Assembly: GCA_022729575.1 (NCBI GenBank)
Contig: DZAL01000038.1
Coordinates: 1 to 37,763, forward strand
DNA from: Thiomargarita sp.
GTDB lineage: Bacteria > Pseudomonadota > Gammaproteobacteria > Beggiatoales > Beggiatoaceae
Direction: 5' to 3'
DNA length: 37,763 nucleotides
Of the stretch, positions 25,136 through 35,059 are shown in pieces (the stretch's first letter is position 1; each line of letters opens with the position of its first letter). A program made the translations under genes and the position numbers. The notes beneath the pieces were generated by a model. That model saw nothing but the letters and a program-made list of their open reading frames with translations. It did no database searches and was not told the origin of the DNA.

Positions 25136-26263
25136 TCACTTCAACTTGGTCTCTATCGTCGCGGGGTCACTAAAGATGTGCCATAACGAGGTTGGCAACT
25201 CTTTAAATACCTCTTGATAACGAGGAGAGTCAGCGCCTTCACCGGTTACATCACGAATCAAAATTCGAATAACCCGTTGCGGATATTTTCGGGCAATTTG
25301 AGCATAAATCTCCGGATCATGTTCACCAGAATCGCCCACTAAAATAAAACGTCGCTCTTGACAACATGCCAGCAGTGAATTAATAGTATCGATTTTATGC
25401 GGCTGCGACGCTTGAAAAAATTCAAATAACGAACTATCTTTCCAACGAAACAGACGTAAATGGAAACTGCCTAATGGAAACTGCTCACTAGAGATAAATT
25501 CACTTAACGGCTCTGACAATTGCCAAGGACTGGCAGAAACATAATGAAAACTAACGGTCGGGGAGGAAGTGGCCCAAGCTCGATATAACTTACTCATGCC
25601 AGAGACCGCCTGAAACGGTAAGCGAAAGGTATGATTGAATAATTCACTTTTGTCACGCACCTGGCTCACTTTAATCGTGTCATCAATATCGGAAACCACT
25701 GAAATACCTTGAGTTTCCAGCAACTCTACTTGACCAGTAAATTGCCGAGAGTCGCCAGGTGGCATCATCACTTTGAACGAAATCCAATGACCCTGCCGCC
25801 ACTTTTCGATGTCGGCCGCCGCTAGATGCAAGAGTCCTGTAAAATGTCCATTGGGGGTAGAAGGGTCAAGCGTAAATGATTTTTCACCTATACGAATAGC
25901 AATTTGTTTATCCCCCTGATTATCCACAAAAAATCGACTGGTCCGTTGCTTAAACAAATGGTCCTGCGCTTCATCCTCCTCGGTGGGGGCCGGTTTACTG
26001 GGCCGAATTTCAGTGTTTCCTTCCTGAGCCCCAGTTGCCTGGTCCCCTTTAAACCAATCACGCCATCCTCTCACCCAATTCGGCTCATAAATCCAGCCAT
26101 GAATATGTAATTCCCACAATGCACCTTTGGCGACTGGATAGCCAATGGTTGGGAAAAACACCATCGTTTCCTCCTTTTGAAGAGGAGAGGTGTCACCATA
26201 AACATACATACAGGAAACTAAACTTAAAGTGGCAATCCATAATAATAGTCGAATAGTCTTCAT
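25136..26263 (-). CDS. App1-type phosphatidate phosphatase (DUF2183), exported
   Basis: The 375-residue protein has a signal or lipoprotein-like N terminus (LSLVSCM, Cys18) and a C-terminal App1 catalytic domain. The DxDxT-type motif SDIDDTIK (191-198, nucleophile Asp192), SASPWQL (243-249), Lys290 and VGDSGEHDPE (309-318) are all present. The yeast relative dephosphorylates phosphatidic acid to diacylglycerol. The N-terminal 50-185 region is a beta-sandwich-like domain with a charged insertion (75-105). An envelope location for a lipid phosphatase is likely, but the actual substrate in bacteria is not established. It is a single gene with no obvious operon partner. Confidence 0.85.
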   Translation of the reverse strand: MKTIRLLLWIATLSLVSCMYVYGDTSPLQKEETMVFFPTIGYPVAKGALWELHIHGWIYEPNWVRGWRDWFKGDQATGAQEGNTEIRPSKPAPTEEDEAQDHLFKQRTSRFFVDNQGDKQIAIRIGEKSFTLDPSTPNGHFTGLLHLAAADIEKWRQGHWISFKVMMPPGDSRQFTGQVELLETQGISVVSDIDDTIKVSQVRDKSELFNHTFRLPFQAVSGMSKLYRAWATSSPTVSFHYVSASPWQLSEPLSEFISSEQFPLGSFHLRLFRWKDSSLFEFFQASQPHKIDTINSLLACCQERRFILVGDSGEHDPEIYAQIARKYPQRVIRILIRDVTGEGADSPRYQEVFKELPTSLWHIFSDPATIETKLK

Positions 26264-26408
26264 AATAATTGTGAAATTATATTAATGGGATTTATACTTT
26301 TAAGCAGTATAAATAAAAAATTTTCAAAAAGGGGTTTACAACGATATTTCAATTATGCCATAATTATCCCCTAGGGTGAAAGTTGAGGTTTCATGGTGCC
26401 TCTTTGGG

Positions 26409-26438
26409 AACCTTGAAGGCATTAATGCCTTCAAGGTT
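26409..26438. terminator. Perfect 30-bp palindrome AACCTTGAAGGCATT, possible bidirectional terminator
   Basis: The arm AACCTTGAAGGCATT is followed at once by its exact complement. TTTATTATAAAAT follows on the plus strand, so a transcript from the left could end here. A weak promoter (TTTACA 26335-26340, 18 bases, CATAAT 26359-26364) lies just upstream. Confidence 0.55.
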
Positions 26439-26549
26439 TATTATAAAATAAAGGTTTTTATTAATTATTAACTTTTTTTATAATGGTGAGTGCTTATTCC
26501 CCATTCCTACTCATCAACCGTAAATCACTCTATTACTATACTAAATTAA

Positions 26550-26625
26550 GCTCCCTTCGTCTAGTGGCCTAGGACATCGCCCTCTCACGGCGGCGACAGG
26601 GGTTCGAGTCCCCTAGGGAGCGCCA
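26550..26625 (+). tRNA. tRNA-Glu(CTC): tRNA-Glu, anticodon CTC
   Basis: The acceptor stem GCTCCCT pairs with AGGGAGC, with G as discriminator and CCA encoded. The D arm, the anticodon loop CTCTCAC between TCGCC and GGCGG, and the T arm ACAGGGGTTCGAGTCCCCT are canonical. The whole resembles gammaproteobacterial tRNA-Glu with CTC in place of TTC. TATACT at 26537-26542, 7 bases upstream, is a likely -10 box. The Nudix gene starts 45 bases later. Confidence 0.97.
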
Positions 26626-26669
26626 ATCTTTGGTCAATTAAAATTGGCACGCCCTGTTTGATCTAATTC

Positions 26670-27230
26670 ATGAACTATTGTAGCAATTGTGGAGCCGCCA
26701 GTCTCGTTCAGAAAATCCCTGAAGGTGATAATCATCTCCGTATTGTTTGCGAAAACTGTCATACTATTCACTACCAAAATCCTAAAATTGTTACCGGTTG
26801 TTTACCAGAATGGGAAGATAAAATTCTGCTGTGTAAACGCGCGATTGAGCCACGTTATGGTTTATGGACCTTGCCCGCCGGTTTTATGGAAAATCAAGAA
26901 TCGCTAGAGCAAGCCGCCGTGCGTGAAACTTGGGAAGAAGCGCAAGCACGGGTGGCACCACTTAGTTTGTATGTAATCCTGAGTTTGCCCCGCATTAGTC
27001 AAGTCTATGTGATGTTTCGTGCGCCGTTGCAAGATTTAAATTTTGCCCCTGGTGTGGAATCATTGGAGGTAAAATTATTTACTCAAGATGAAATTCCGTG
27101 GGAGCAATTGGCTTTTCCGGTGATTCGACGCACTTTAACCCATTACTATCAGGATCGACCTCGCGGTCAGTTTCCAGTACATGTAGAAGAATTACTACCT
27201 CCTTCCTCCTCTCCTCTCCAGACTTCGTAA
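26670..27230 (+). CDS. Nudix hydrolase with N-terminal zinc ribbon
   Basis: The 186-residue protein starts with a zinc ribbon (Cys4, Cys7, Cys27, Cys30). The Nudix fold follows with the box at 71-93 ([23 protein letters not shown]). The catalytic Glu89 and Glu90 and RE pair are present, but Gln92 replaces the usual Gly. NudC-like and ADP-ribose pyrophosphatase-like enzymes with this layout hydrolyse nucleoside diphosphate-linked compounds. The substrate cannot be told. It lies 45 bases after the tRNA gene and convergent with pyrD, 75 bases apart. Confidence 0.88.
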   Translation: MNYCSNCGAASLVQKIPEGDNHLRIVCENCHTIHYQNPKIVTGCLPEWEDKILLCKRAIEPRYGLWTLPAGFMENQESLEQAAVRETWEEAQARVAPLSLYVILSLPRISQVYVMFRAPLQDLNFAPGVESLEVKLFTQDEIPWEQLAFPVIRRTLTHYYQDRPRGQFPVHVEELLPPSSSPLQTS

Positions 27231-27305
27231 TCAGGCCACCGCTTTTCCTGATTTCCTTACTTAAAGAGTGGTTGGGACGGTTGAGTCAACCATGCGTAAG
27301 GCAAG

Positions 27306-28322
27306 TTACTTAATCGTCTCCACAATTTCCCTCACTAAATCTGGACCCGAATAAATCAACCCCGTATACAGCTGCACCAAACTAGCACCGGCGTTCAATT
27401 TATTCTGCGCATCGGTGACACTCATCACCCCACCAGAAGCAATAATCGGAATCTGGCTTTGCAACACCGCTTGTAACTGCCGCACCACTTGCGTAGCAAC
27501 CTTAGTTAACGGCGCACCACTTAAACCGCCGGTTTCATTCCCCTGCGATAAAGTCTTGACACTCTCGCGGGAAACCGTGGTATTGGTAGCAATCACGCCA
27601 TCTATTTTATGAGTCAGTAATTGATGAGCCAACGCGGTAACTTCCTCTGCGGTTAAATCTGGCGCAATTTTCACCACCAGCGGTACATACTTATTATGCT
27701 GGTTAGCTAACTGCTCTTGCACTTGTTTAAGCGAACTTAATAAAATATCTAACTGCTCTCCATGTTGCCATTGTCGTAACTGCTCGGTATTTGGCGAAGA
27801 GATATTTATCGCAATATAATCCGCATGAGGATACAAATTGAAAAAACCGACGAGGTAATCACTGACCGTTAATTCTGGCGTAGTTACCGCATTCTTACCA
27901 ATATTGATACCTAAAATACCGGGAAAATGCTGCCGTTGCTCCTGTAAATGCAGAATAACTCGATTCATGCCTTGATTATTAAATCCCAGGCGATTAATCA
28001 ACGCCGATGCCGAAGGTAAGCGAAATAATCGCGGCAAGGGATTTCCTGATTGCGGTTTGGGGGTGACGGTACCCACCTCGATAAAACCAAATCCCAGACT
28101 ACCTAAACAATCTAAGTATTCCGCATTTTTATCTAAACCCGCCGCCAGTCCCACTGGATTAGGAAAGGTCAAACCCATCACCGTGCGTGGCGCCAGTATG
28201 GTCTCGCCAAAGGTCCAATGAGTTAAATTTAAACGGTGTAACAGGCGTAAACTCTTTAGAGTAAAACGATGGGCTGTTTCCGGGGATAGTGTAAATAAGA
28301 GTGGACGAATGAATGAGTACAT
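27306..28322 (-). CDS. pyrD: Dihydroorotate dehydrogenase (quinone)
   Basis: The 338 residues match class 2 PyrD, which oxidises dihydroorotate to orotate with a quinone as acceptor at the inner membrane in pyrimidine synthesis. The N-terminal helix region (MYSFIRPLLFTLSPETAHRF) is the membrane-contacting part. The FMN site and substrate residues are in GLAAGLDKNAEYL (58-70) and RLGFNNQGMN (111-120). The catalytic Ser175 is in NISSPNT, and GVIATNTTVSR and GGLSGAPL are intact. The length (338 against 336 in E. coli) is normal. It is a single gene on the minus strand. Confidence 0.97.
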   Translation of the reverse strand: MYSFIRPLLFTLSPETAHRFTLKSLRLLHRLNLTHWTFGETILAPRTVMGLTFPNPVGLAAGLDKNAEYLDCLGSLGFGFIEVGTVTPKPQSGNPLPRLFRLPSASALINRLGFNNQGMNRVILHLQEQRQHFPGILGINIGKNAVTTPELTVSDYLVGFFNLYPHADYIAINISSPNTEQLRQWQHGEQLDILLSSLKQVQEQLANQHNKYVPLVVKIAPDLTAEEVTALAHQLLTHKIDGVIATNTTVSRESVKTLSQGNETGGLSGAPLTKVATQVVRQLQAVLQSQIPIIASGGVMSVTDAQNKLNAGASLVQLYTGLIYSGPDLVREIVETIK

Positions 28323-28359
28323 AGATTCCGTTGATTAAATTTAGGCTGGGCTTCGCTCA

Positions 28360-28392
28360 AACTTCGTCTGGTCCTAAGGACCAGGCGAAGTT
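28360..28392. repeat. 33-bp palindrome, family E
   Basis: The arm AACTTCGTCTGGTCC, centre TAA and a complementary arm with one mismatch give the same 15-3-15 geometry as the other palindromes. It lies 37 bases upstream of the pyrD start. The neighbouring stretch 28425-28453 holds another short hairpin (GGCCATCC...GGATGGCC). Confidence 0.75.
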
Positions 28393-28550
28393 TAGTGACC
28401 ACTAAGAAATAGATGGTCCAGGTTGGTAGGGGCCATCCCTGGTGGATGGCCCAACACGTAGGGGCAACTATCAAGGATGGCGCCGCCTACCGGAATGACT
28501 CCTGAAATAGCGAATTTATTGATTGGAAGTCCCTTATCACTACCAAGTAG

Positions 28551-29075
28551 TTATGGCAATCCATACTTCTCTTTTAACTGTTGCCGCTTTTGTTGACATT
28601 CTTCTTGTAACTTAGCCAATTCGGCTTTCCACAATTCACATTGGCCTGGATTCTCCTTACACCATTTTTGCACTTCCTCTTGTTTGCCTTGAAGTAATTG
28701 CTGCCGTTGCGCCTTAACCTGTTGTCGCTCTTGCGACTGTTTCTGTTTAAATTGCGCCCGCAACTCTTCACATTTAGCCGGTTGCGCTTTACATTGTTCC
28801 TCTAGTGCCTGTTTTTCAGCGTGAAGTTGTTTCAATTTGTCCCGACGTTGTGCACACCAGGTAGGATCTTCCGTACAACGTTTACGCAGTTGCTCTTGTT
28901 GCGCCGCCCGTTGTTGACAAACCTCATCGCTCTCTAGGCAATTCGGGTCAATCATCAATTCAGCCGCCGTGCTTGGTACCTTGCTACTACTATCACCAGT
29001 GTTGGTTTGTGCCCAAACTGCGGTCGATAAACTCACCAGCATGGTGAAACACCAAAAAGAAATATGAGTTTTCAT
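28551..29075 (-). CDS. Exported Gln-rich coiled-coil protein with four CX6C repeats
   Basis: The 174-residue protein has a signal peptide (cut at AWA/QT, about 22) followed by a long, charged helix. Four CX6C pairs sit at 46/53, 67/74, 95/102 and 139/146; three share the pattern CxxxPxxC (CTEDPTWC, CKAQPAKC, CKENPGQC). Cys pairs are one heptad apart, and the first repeats start 21 and 28 residues apart, multiples of seven. This would place Cys on one face of a periplasmic coiled coil for disulfides or metal. I do not recognise the family. It stands alone between pyrD and a repeat-filled gap. Confidence 0.75.
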   Translation of the reverse strand: MKTHISFWCFTMLVSLSTAVWAQTNTGDSSSKVPSTAAELMIDPNCLESDEVCQQRAAQQEQLRKRCTEDPTWCAQRRDKLKQLHAEKQALEEQCKAQPAKCEELRAQFKQKQSQERQQVKAQRQQLLQGKQEEVQKWCKENPGQCELWKAELAKLQEECQQKRQQLKEKYGLP

Positions 29076-29153
29076 ATTAATTTTCCAAAATTAAAGTTAA
29101 GTAATTATTCAACAGAAAGTATTTTGGTAGTGATGAAATGTGGGCGAGCCGTC

Positions 29154-29239
29154 TGGAGTCCAAATCTTCAGATTTGGACGGGTTGGTGTTTGAACCTAGT
29201 TAATCCGCCAGGTTGCCAAATCTGAAGATTTGGACTCCA
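29154..29239. repeat. Inverted pair of GGAGTCCAAATCTTCAGATTTGG palindromes
   Basis: TGGAGTCCAAATC begins a small palindrome at 29154. Its mirror ends GATTTGGACTCCA at 29239. The left flank (29125) carries TTTTGGTAGTGATGA, the end sequence of the element at 13236-13375, so this may be a variant of that element. Confidence 0.7.
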
Positions 29240-29398
29240 ACGCGGGGGCTTATAAATTTGGCTTCATCACCCAGAGTTCAGGACTACCAGTATTTTTGGT
29301 CTATAAGCAATTATATGTTGCTTGAGTTAATTATATAACAGGTTAACTTAGACTGTCAAGTGAGAAAACGGTAATGTGAAAACAGCCTGGTTGGTGGA

Positions 29399-29614
29399 TA
29401 TAGTAATATCCTTACCTATTTATCCCTCAATGAATTTGGCCAGCCAGCAGGGATAACACCCCTTCGAGGGGTGTTATCCCTCAGACTTCAGACAGCAGGG
29501 ATAACACCCCTTCGAGGGGTGTTATCCCTCAGACTTCAGACAGCAGGGATAACACCCCTTCGAGGGGTGTTATCCCTCAGACTTCAGGTACAAAAGTGGA
29601 GGGATATTACTATA
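29399..29614. mobile_element. Element with 13-bp ends TATAGTAATATCC and three family-B palindromes
   Basis: TATAGTAATATCC (29399-29411) and GGATATTACTATA (29602-29614) are exact complements. Inside, three identical 33-bp palindromes (arm AGGGATAACACCCCT, centre TCG) start at 29449, 29497 and 29545 with a 48-bp period. It fills most of the gap between the Cys-repeat protein and the HlyD-type adaptor. The rest of this 638-base gap shows only the pair at 29154-29239. Confidence 0.9.
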
Positions 29615-29713
29615 CGCTTCACTTAATCCACCCTACGGATTACGGACCTATTCCTCTTTCTCCCCGCCTTGCCAAGGAGGGGTTGGGGATAATTGAATTA
29701 AAAGTAAGGTGAA

Positions 29714-30820
<1,107 letters not shown>

Positions 30821-30890
30821 AGTTAATTGAAACGTTTTAATTAAATGAAGTTGTTGAAACTGTAAACTAATTTGCTTTTCTGGGGTTGGA

Positions 30891-30927
30891 GTCCGGAATT
30901 CATTCCATTACGGAATAAATTCCGGAC
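30891..30927. terminator. Hairpin past the 3' end of the cyclase gene
   Basis: GTCCGGAATT and AATTCCGGAC are exact complements, with a smaller ATTCC/GGAAT pairing inside. It lies 17 bases beyond the cyclase stop and 71 bases upstream of the adaptor start (both minus strand). A similar hairpin follows the glycosyltransferase gene at 1091-1142. No clear T-run is visible. Confidence 0.5.
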
Positions 30928-30943
30928 CCCAACTCCCTTAACA

Positions 30944-33019
30944 TTATTTCTCTTCTAAAATATTCGTACCGTTCCAATCCGGTGCTAATTTATTAGGGTT
31001 TTGTTGATATTCTTGGCAACGCAACAGAAATAGATTAATAGATTTATCATTAGGATACTGGGTCTGTAAAGCCGAAAATATCTCCAATGCGTAGCTCCAA
31101 TCTTGTCGTAAATAAGCCGCTAGGCCCTGTTCACAATTCGCGCAAAATTCCTCTAGCTTCGGTAGCAGAGGTTCACCTTTTTCGGCGATTAATTCGTAAA
31201 TCTTAATCCCCACACTCTTTCCTTTCACGGCCACAATATCTAAGGGACGGCAATAAAATTGGTCGGCGACCAGTCGATGAGTGGCTTCACTGATAATAAT
31301 TTTAGTGCCATAAATCTTATTGGCGCCTTCCAAGCGGGAAGCCAGGTTAACACTATCACCGATGGCGGTATAATTCATCCGATTAGGGGAGCCGACGTTA
31401 CCAACGACCGCATTGCCGGTGTGTAGTCCAATTCGTGTGTATAAATGGGGTTTACCTTCCAAGGTCCACTGGGTATTCAGTTCTTCTAATTGATACTGAC
31501 AAAGCAATACCGCTCGACAGGCCCGGTGCGGCGCATCGCATAACTTGATCGGCGCACCCCAAAATGCCATGATGCTATCGCCAATGTATTTGTCAATCGT
31601 GCCTTTTTCCTGCATGATAATATTGGTCAAATGCTCAAAATATTCTGACAAATGTAGCATTAACTCTTGTGCTTTCATATTCTCGGAAATGCTAGTAAAA
31701 TTTTTAATATCCGAAAACATCACCGTCAATTCGCTTTCCTCTCCTCCTAGTCTCGCCTCTTGTTCTAGCTGAATCAGCTGACGTAATAGATCAGCAGGTA
31801 CATATTTACGGAATGATTGTAGTCCCTGCGCGGCGGAAAGCAAGACACTGTTCATCATGTCAATTTCTTTGATGCTAGAGTGTACCGGCTTCACTTCATC
31901 AAATAGCAAATCTTTGATTTTATTGGTTTCATGGACCAGTTGCACAATCGGTTTAGTTACTTTGGCAGCAAAGAAATATCCTAAAACAATGGCTATCGCC
32001 AAAATTCCCAAAGAGATTAATCCTACTTGCCAAAGCAGTGCATCGACCGCTCCTAATAAGTCGGTTTCAGGAATCACAACTAAAATTTGCCAATCCGAAA
32101 TAAACGATTGGGGAAAAGGAATGACGTTGATCAAGTAATTTTTACCTTCGGTACGAGTGGTAAATTTCCGCTGGCCAGTTTGAGCGTATCTCTGATAAGC
32201 CTGAGTAAGCCATAGTTCTTTTAATTCATTGAGATGTACTAGGCGGACTTCCCCGGTCACCGGATCAATTTTAGTCGACAGTGTACGGTCCGGATGAGCG
32301 ACCAGTTTACCTTTGGCCGTCATAATAAGTACCAGGCCATGTTTACTTACTTTCGATTTGGCCAAAAAATCCGAAAGACTGTGGAGCGGTGTGTTGATGC
32401 AGGAGACCGCAATTATTTGCCCAGCGTCATTTAAGACGGGATAAGAGGCGGAAATGCCAGGCGTTTGAGTGGTGGTAAAGATGTATACATCAGTCCAATA
32501 AATACGTGGTTGGGCTTGCGTATTTTTATACCAGGGACGGGTCCTGGGGTCAAAACTAGCATCACCATCTTCCTCGCGAAGGATGCGATAATTTTCATCG
32601 CGGATTAACCATTTTTCCACGGGTGGAGTGACTGAACGATCAATAAATCGGGTTGCCAAATTCGGCTCCCTTCGAACCTGCACGTAGCTACCCGCAGCAT
32701 CTGCCACAAAAATGGTTTGCACTTGTGGAAATACCAAAAGCTCTTCCCAGATATGTTTCCACAGTGCTTGATGGATTTTCATGATATTTGAATTATGCAC
32801 CAACTTACTAAGTGGTTTGAGTTGAATAGCAGGTACCTCCAAATAGTTGACTGTACGCACTATTAAATTGTCAGTCACTTCTTCAACCAGTTGCTCGGCA
32901 AGAGCGAGAGTGATTTTTTTAGCACCATAGTAGAAACCAAAACCAATACTTAATACCGTAATCAATAATAAAAATATAAATCTTTGGAGTACACTGGCCT
33001 TGAAACTTATTTTTTTCAT
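30944..33019 (-). CDS. Cache-sensor class III nucleotidyl cyclase (CyaC/class IIIb-like)
   Basis: The 691-residue protein has a membrane segment (about 10-33), a periplasmic dCache-type domain (about 40-315; FDPRTRPWY and GISASYPVLND), a second membrane segment (328-350) and a short HAMP-like stretch. A cyclase domain (about 430-620) follows, ending in a Cys-containing, TPR-like tail. Asp437 (FSDI) and Asp481 (IGDS) bind metals; Lys477 is present and Thr551 (YTAIG) replaces Asp at the base-selecting position. In the class III scheme this K/T pair marks class IIIb enzymes, several of them stimulated by bicarbonate. I chose ATG 33019. A TTG at 33025 is closer to an AAGG site. Confidence 0.88.
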   Translation of the reverse strand: MKKISFKASVLQRFIFLLLITVLSIGFGFYYGAKKITLALAEQLVEEVTDNLIVRTVNYLEVPAIQLKPLSKLVHNSNIMKIHQALWKHIWEELLVFPQVQTIFVADAAGSYVQVRREPNLATRFIDRSVTPPVEKWLIRDENYRILREEDGDASFDPRTRPWYKNTQAQPRIYWTDVYIFTTTQTPGISASYPVLNDAGQIIAVSCINTPLHSLSDFLAKSKVSKHGLVLIMTAKGKLVAHPDRTLSTKIDPVTGEVRLVHLNELKELWLTQAYQRYAQTGQRKFTTRTEGKNYLINVIPFPQSFISDWQILVVIPETDLLGAVDALLWQVGLISLGILAIAIVLGYFFAAKVTKPIVQLVHETNKIKDLLFDEVKPVHSSIKEIDMMNSVLLSAAQGLQSFRKYVPADLLRQLIQLEQEARLGGEESELTVMFSDIKNFTSISENMKAQELMLHLSEYFEHLTNIIMQEKGTIDKYIGDSIMAFWGAPIKLCDAPHRACRAVLLCQYQLEELNTQWTLEGKPHLYTRIGLHTGNAVVGNVGSPNRMNYTAIGDSVNLASRLEGANKIYGTKIIISEATHRLVADQFYCRPLDIVAVKGKSVGIKIYELIAEKGEPLLPKLEEFCANCEQGLAAYLRQDWSYALEIFSALQTQYPNDKSINLFLLRCQEYQQNPNKLAPDWNGTNILEEK

Positions 33020-33122
33020 TAACAATAATACCTTGCTCTTTTTTATGGACGGGATAATCAGAAAACTCTTCTTTCAGCTTAAAATAGTGATATACTTTTG
33101 TAATAATCTTGTCATAACATCG

Positions 33123-33155
33123 AGATTTGACAACTTTTCGAAAGTTGTCAAATCT
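33123..33155. repeat. Family-A 33-bp palindrome in the divergent promoter region
   Basis: Arm AGATTTGACAACTTT, centre TCG, complement arm. It lies between the divergent cyclase and LysM-binding protein genes, 104 bases upstream of the cyclase start. Confidence 0.9.
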
Positions 33156-33240
33156 AAAATTAACTCTAAAATCAAGGTCACTATTGGCATAAATTAACAT
33201 CAATGCCACCACTATTAGCATTATATTATAAATAATTGCC

Positions 33241-34884
33241 ATGAACAAATTATTGTTACTAACATCACTTTATTATTTGACTCATCTTGGGATAACAGCG
33301 GCCCTCGCCGCACCGGTTATAGCCACTCCCTCCATTATAACAGAAAACCATTGGTATGGGCCAGTAAAAGAAGGTCAATCACTATGGAATATTGCCAAAG
33401 AAATACGGCCCGATAAAAGTGTGAATCTCCAACAGGTATTAGTCGCCCTGTGGCAGTTGAATCCACAGGCATTTTCCCAGATTTGCCACCCGAGTACCTT
33501 GAAAATTCACGTTTTATTACAGATTCCTGAGTTATCAGCCATCGCCGCTATCTCACCCGCGGCGGCTCTAACTGCAATTCAACAGCAAAACCAGGCACGG
33601 AAAAAATTCTCTCCACACGGTATAAATTCGCCTTGTCCACCACTTAAAGTTCCAACTTTATCGGTTGAATCAAAAACGGAAGTTTTGGCGAAACCAAAAA
33701 CTTCTCCTCCTACCAGTAAATCAAAGGCGACTATAGAAAAATCAACTGTAGAAAAATCAACGACTGAGGATTCTGCAACTCTATCTTGGTTGAAATTAGG
33801 AGAAGAGGTGTTACCAAATTGGCAAGCCGTCATTTTACCGGAGAACGATTCGATTATGACCATCTCTCCTAAATGGAAAAACACCTCTGAATCACTGACC
33901 AAAAAGATTCTGGGTTTGATTCCAAAACCGTCAGATAGCTACAGTTTGGCCAGTTCCAAATTACTAGAAGTGCTTTATGAGGAAGGAATTTATGCCGAGA
34001 TTACTTTGGTAAATTTTAATAAAGATAATGAATTAGGCAAAAAAGCCTTACAGTTGGCTGAACAAAAGAATATGGATTTAATTTTTTCTATGGGGTCAGA
34101 ATCAGCGGCGTTTCTTCACGAATTTTATAATGGGGGTAAAATTTCCGCCGTCACTTGTACCAATAAAGACCCCGTGCTGTTGCAGCAAGTGGCTGATTAC
34201 GACAAGGGTAGCGGTACTAATATTGCTTATACTTCCCTTAACGTACCTATCAACATTCAAACCAACTATTTAATGGACTTGATGCCTGGTCTGAAAAATC
34301 TAGGCATTCTATATGACCGTAATCATACTCAAGTGGTGGTCACTGAGGTCATTCCCACGCGGAACAAACTATTGGAAATGAAAGTAAAAGTGATAAATAT
34401 TGAAGTGACCTCAGCAGAAACCGCTAAAGGAGAGTTACTCAAAAATATTCCTGCCGCTATTACCGTCATGCAACAGAATGATCCTGAATTACGACACAGT
34501 GTGTTTTGGGTCACTAGCAGCACGCTAGTATTCGCTAACATGGCCACCATTGCCCAGGTAAGCGGTAAGGTGGCCGTGCTCGGCTCCATTCCGAATATTG
34601 TGACCGGCGGTGATGACAGTGCAGTGATGGCGATTGGCATCGACCGCCGAAATAATGCTTATTTAGCCAGCATTTACGCCGTAAAAATTTTAACAGGACA
34701 AGCTAAAGCGGGAGAATTGAAAGTAGGGGTGGTGACACCGCCAGATATTGCTATCAGTTTCCGGGCGGCTCAAAAAATTGGCCTTGATATTCCTTTTCAA
34801 TTGTTTGAAAGTGCTTCTTTTATTTATGGTTATGTAGGGAATAGTGCTCGTTCTTTTGGTCATGATGCCATCTCCTCAAAATAA
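33241..34884 (+). CDS. Fusion of FimV-like LysM domain and ABC_sub_bind solute-binding domain
   Basis: The 547-residue protein has a signal peptide (1-24). Next is a FimV/TspA-type LysM domain (about 36-95; WYGPVKEGQSLWNIAKEIRP...QVLVALWQLNPQAF), a Thr/Ser/Lys linker (130-185) with the repeat EKSTVEKSTTE, and an ABC_sub_bind (PF04392-like) domain (about 220-545). LysM binds peptidoglycan. ABC_sub_bind proteins bind small solutes such as amino acids for ABC transporters. No permease or ATPase genes lie nearby. The next gene is an MFS protein with two sensor-like regions, so this may feed or signal to it. The combination is unusual, and I know no characterised example. Confidence 0.8.
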   Translation: MNKLLLLTSLYYLTHLGITAALAAPVIATPSIITENHWYGPVKEGQSLWNIAKEIRPDKSVNLQQVLVALWQLNPQAFSQICHPSTLKIHVLLQIPELSAIAAISPAAALTAIQQQNQARKKFSPHGINSPCPPLKVPTLSVESKTEVLAKPKTSPPTSKSKATIEKSTVEKSTTEDSATLSWLKLGEEVLPNWQAVILPENDSIMTISPKWKNTSESLTKKILGLIPKPSDSYSLASSKLLEVLYEEGIYAEITLVNFNKDNELGKKALQLAEQKNMDLIFSMGSESAAFLHEFYNGGKISAVTCTNKDPVLLQQVADYDKGSGTNIAYTSLNVPINIQTNYLMDLMPGLKNLGILYDRNHTQVVVTEVIPTRNKLLEMKVKVINIEVTSAETAKGELLKNIPAAITVMQQNDPELRHSVFWVTSSTLVFANMATIAQVSGKVAVLGSIPNIVTGGDDSAVMAIGIDRRNNAYLASIYAVKILTGQAKAGELKVGVVTPPDIAISFRAAQKIGLDIPFQLFESASFIYGYVGNSARSFGHDAISSK

Positions 34885-34892
34885 TGACTACG

Positions 34893-35017
34893 AGATTTGA
34901 CCACTGGTTGAAAGTTGTCAAATCTAAAGTTGCCCCCAAGATTTGACAACTTTCAAAAAGTTGTCAAATCTGAAGTTGCCCCCAAGATTTGACAACTTTC
35001 AAAAAGTTGTCAAATCT
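34893..35017. repeat. Three family-A 33-bp palindromes upstream of the MFS gene
   Basis: Copies start at 34893 (mutated left arm), 34939 and 34985, with a regular 46-base step and the spacer AAGTTGCCCCCA in part repeated. The last two can be read in the MFS frame from 34943 without a stop, adding residues such as RFDNFQKVVKSK. They separate the binding-protein gene from the MFS gene by 175 bases. Confidence 0.9.
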
Positions 35018-35059
35018 AAAGTTGTCAAATCTGAATTCCCTCCCCAATTATTAACAACT

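Noticed and set aside
29449-29577. Possible CRISPR array of three repeats
   Set aside because: Both spacers are identical, and the repeats are 33-bp palindromes inside an element with terminal inverted repeats.
34943-35059. N-terminal extension of the MFS gene
   Set aside because: It runs through two palindromes and has no ribosome site; a hydrophobic start lies at 35060. Kept only as a finding about readable palindromes.
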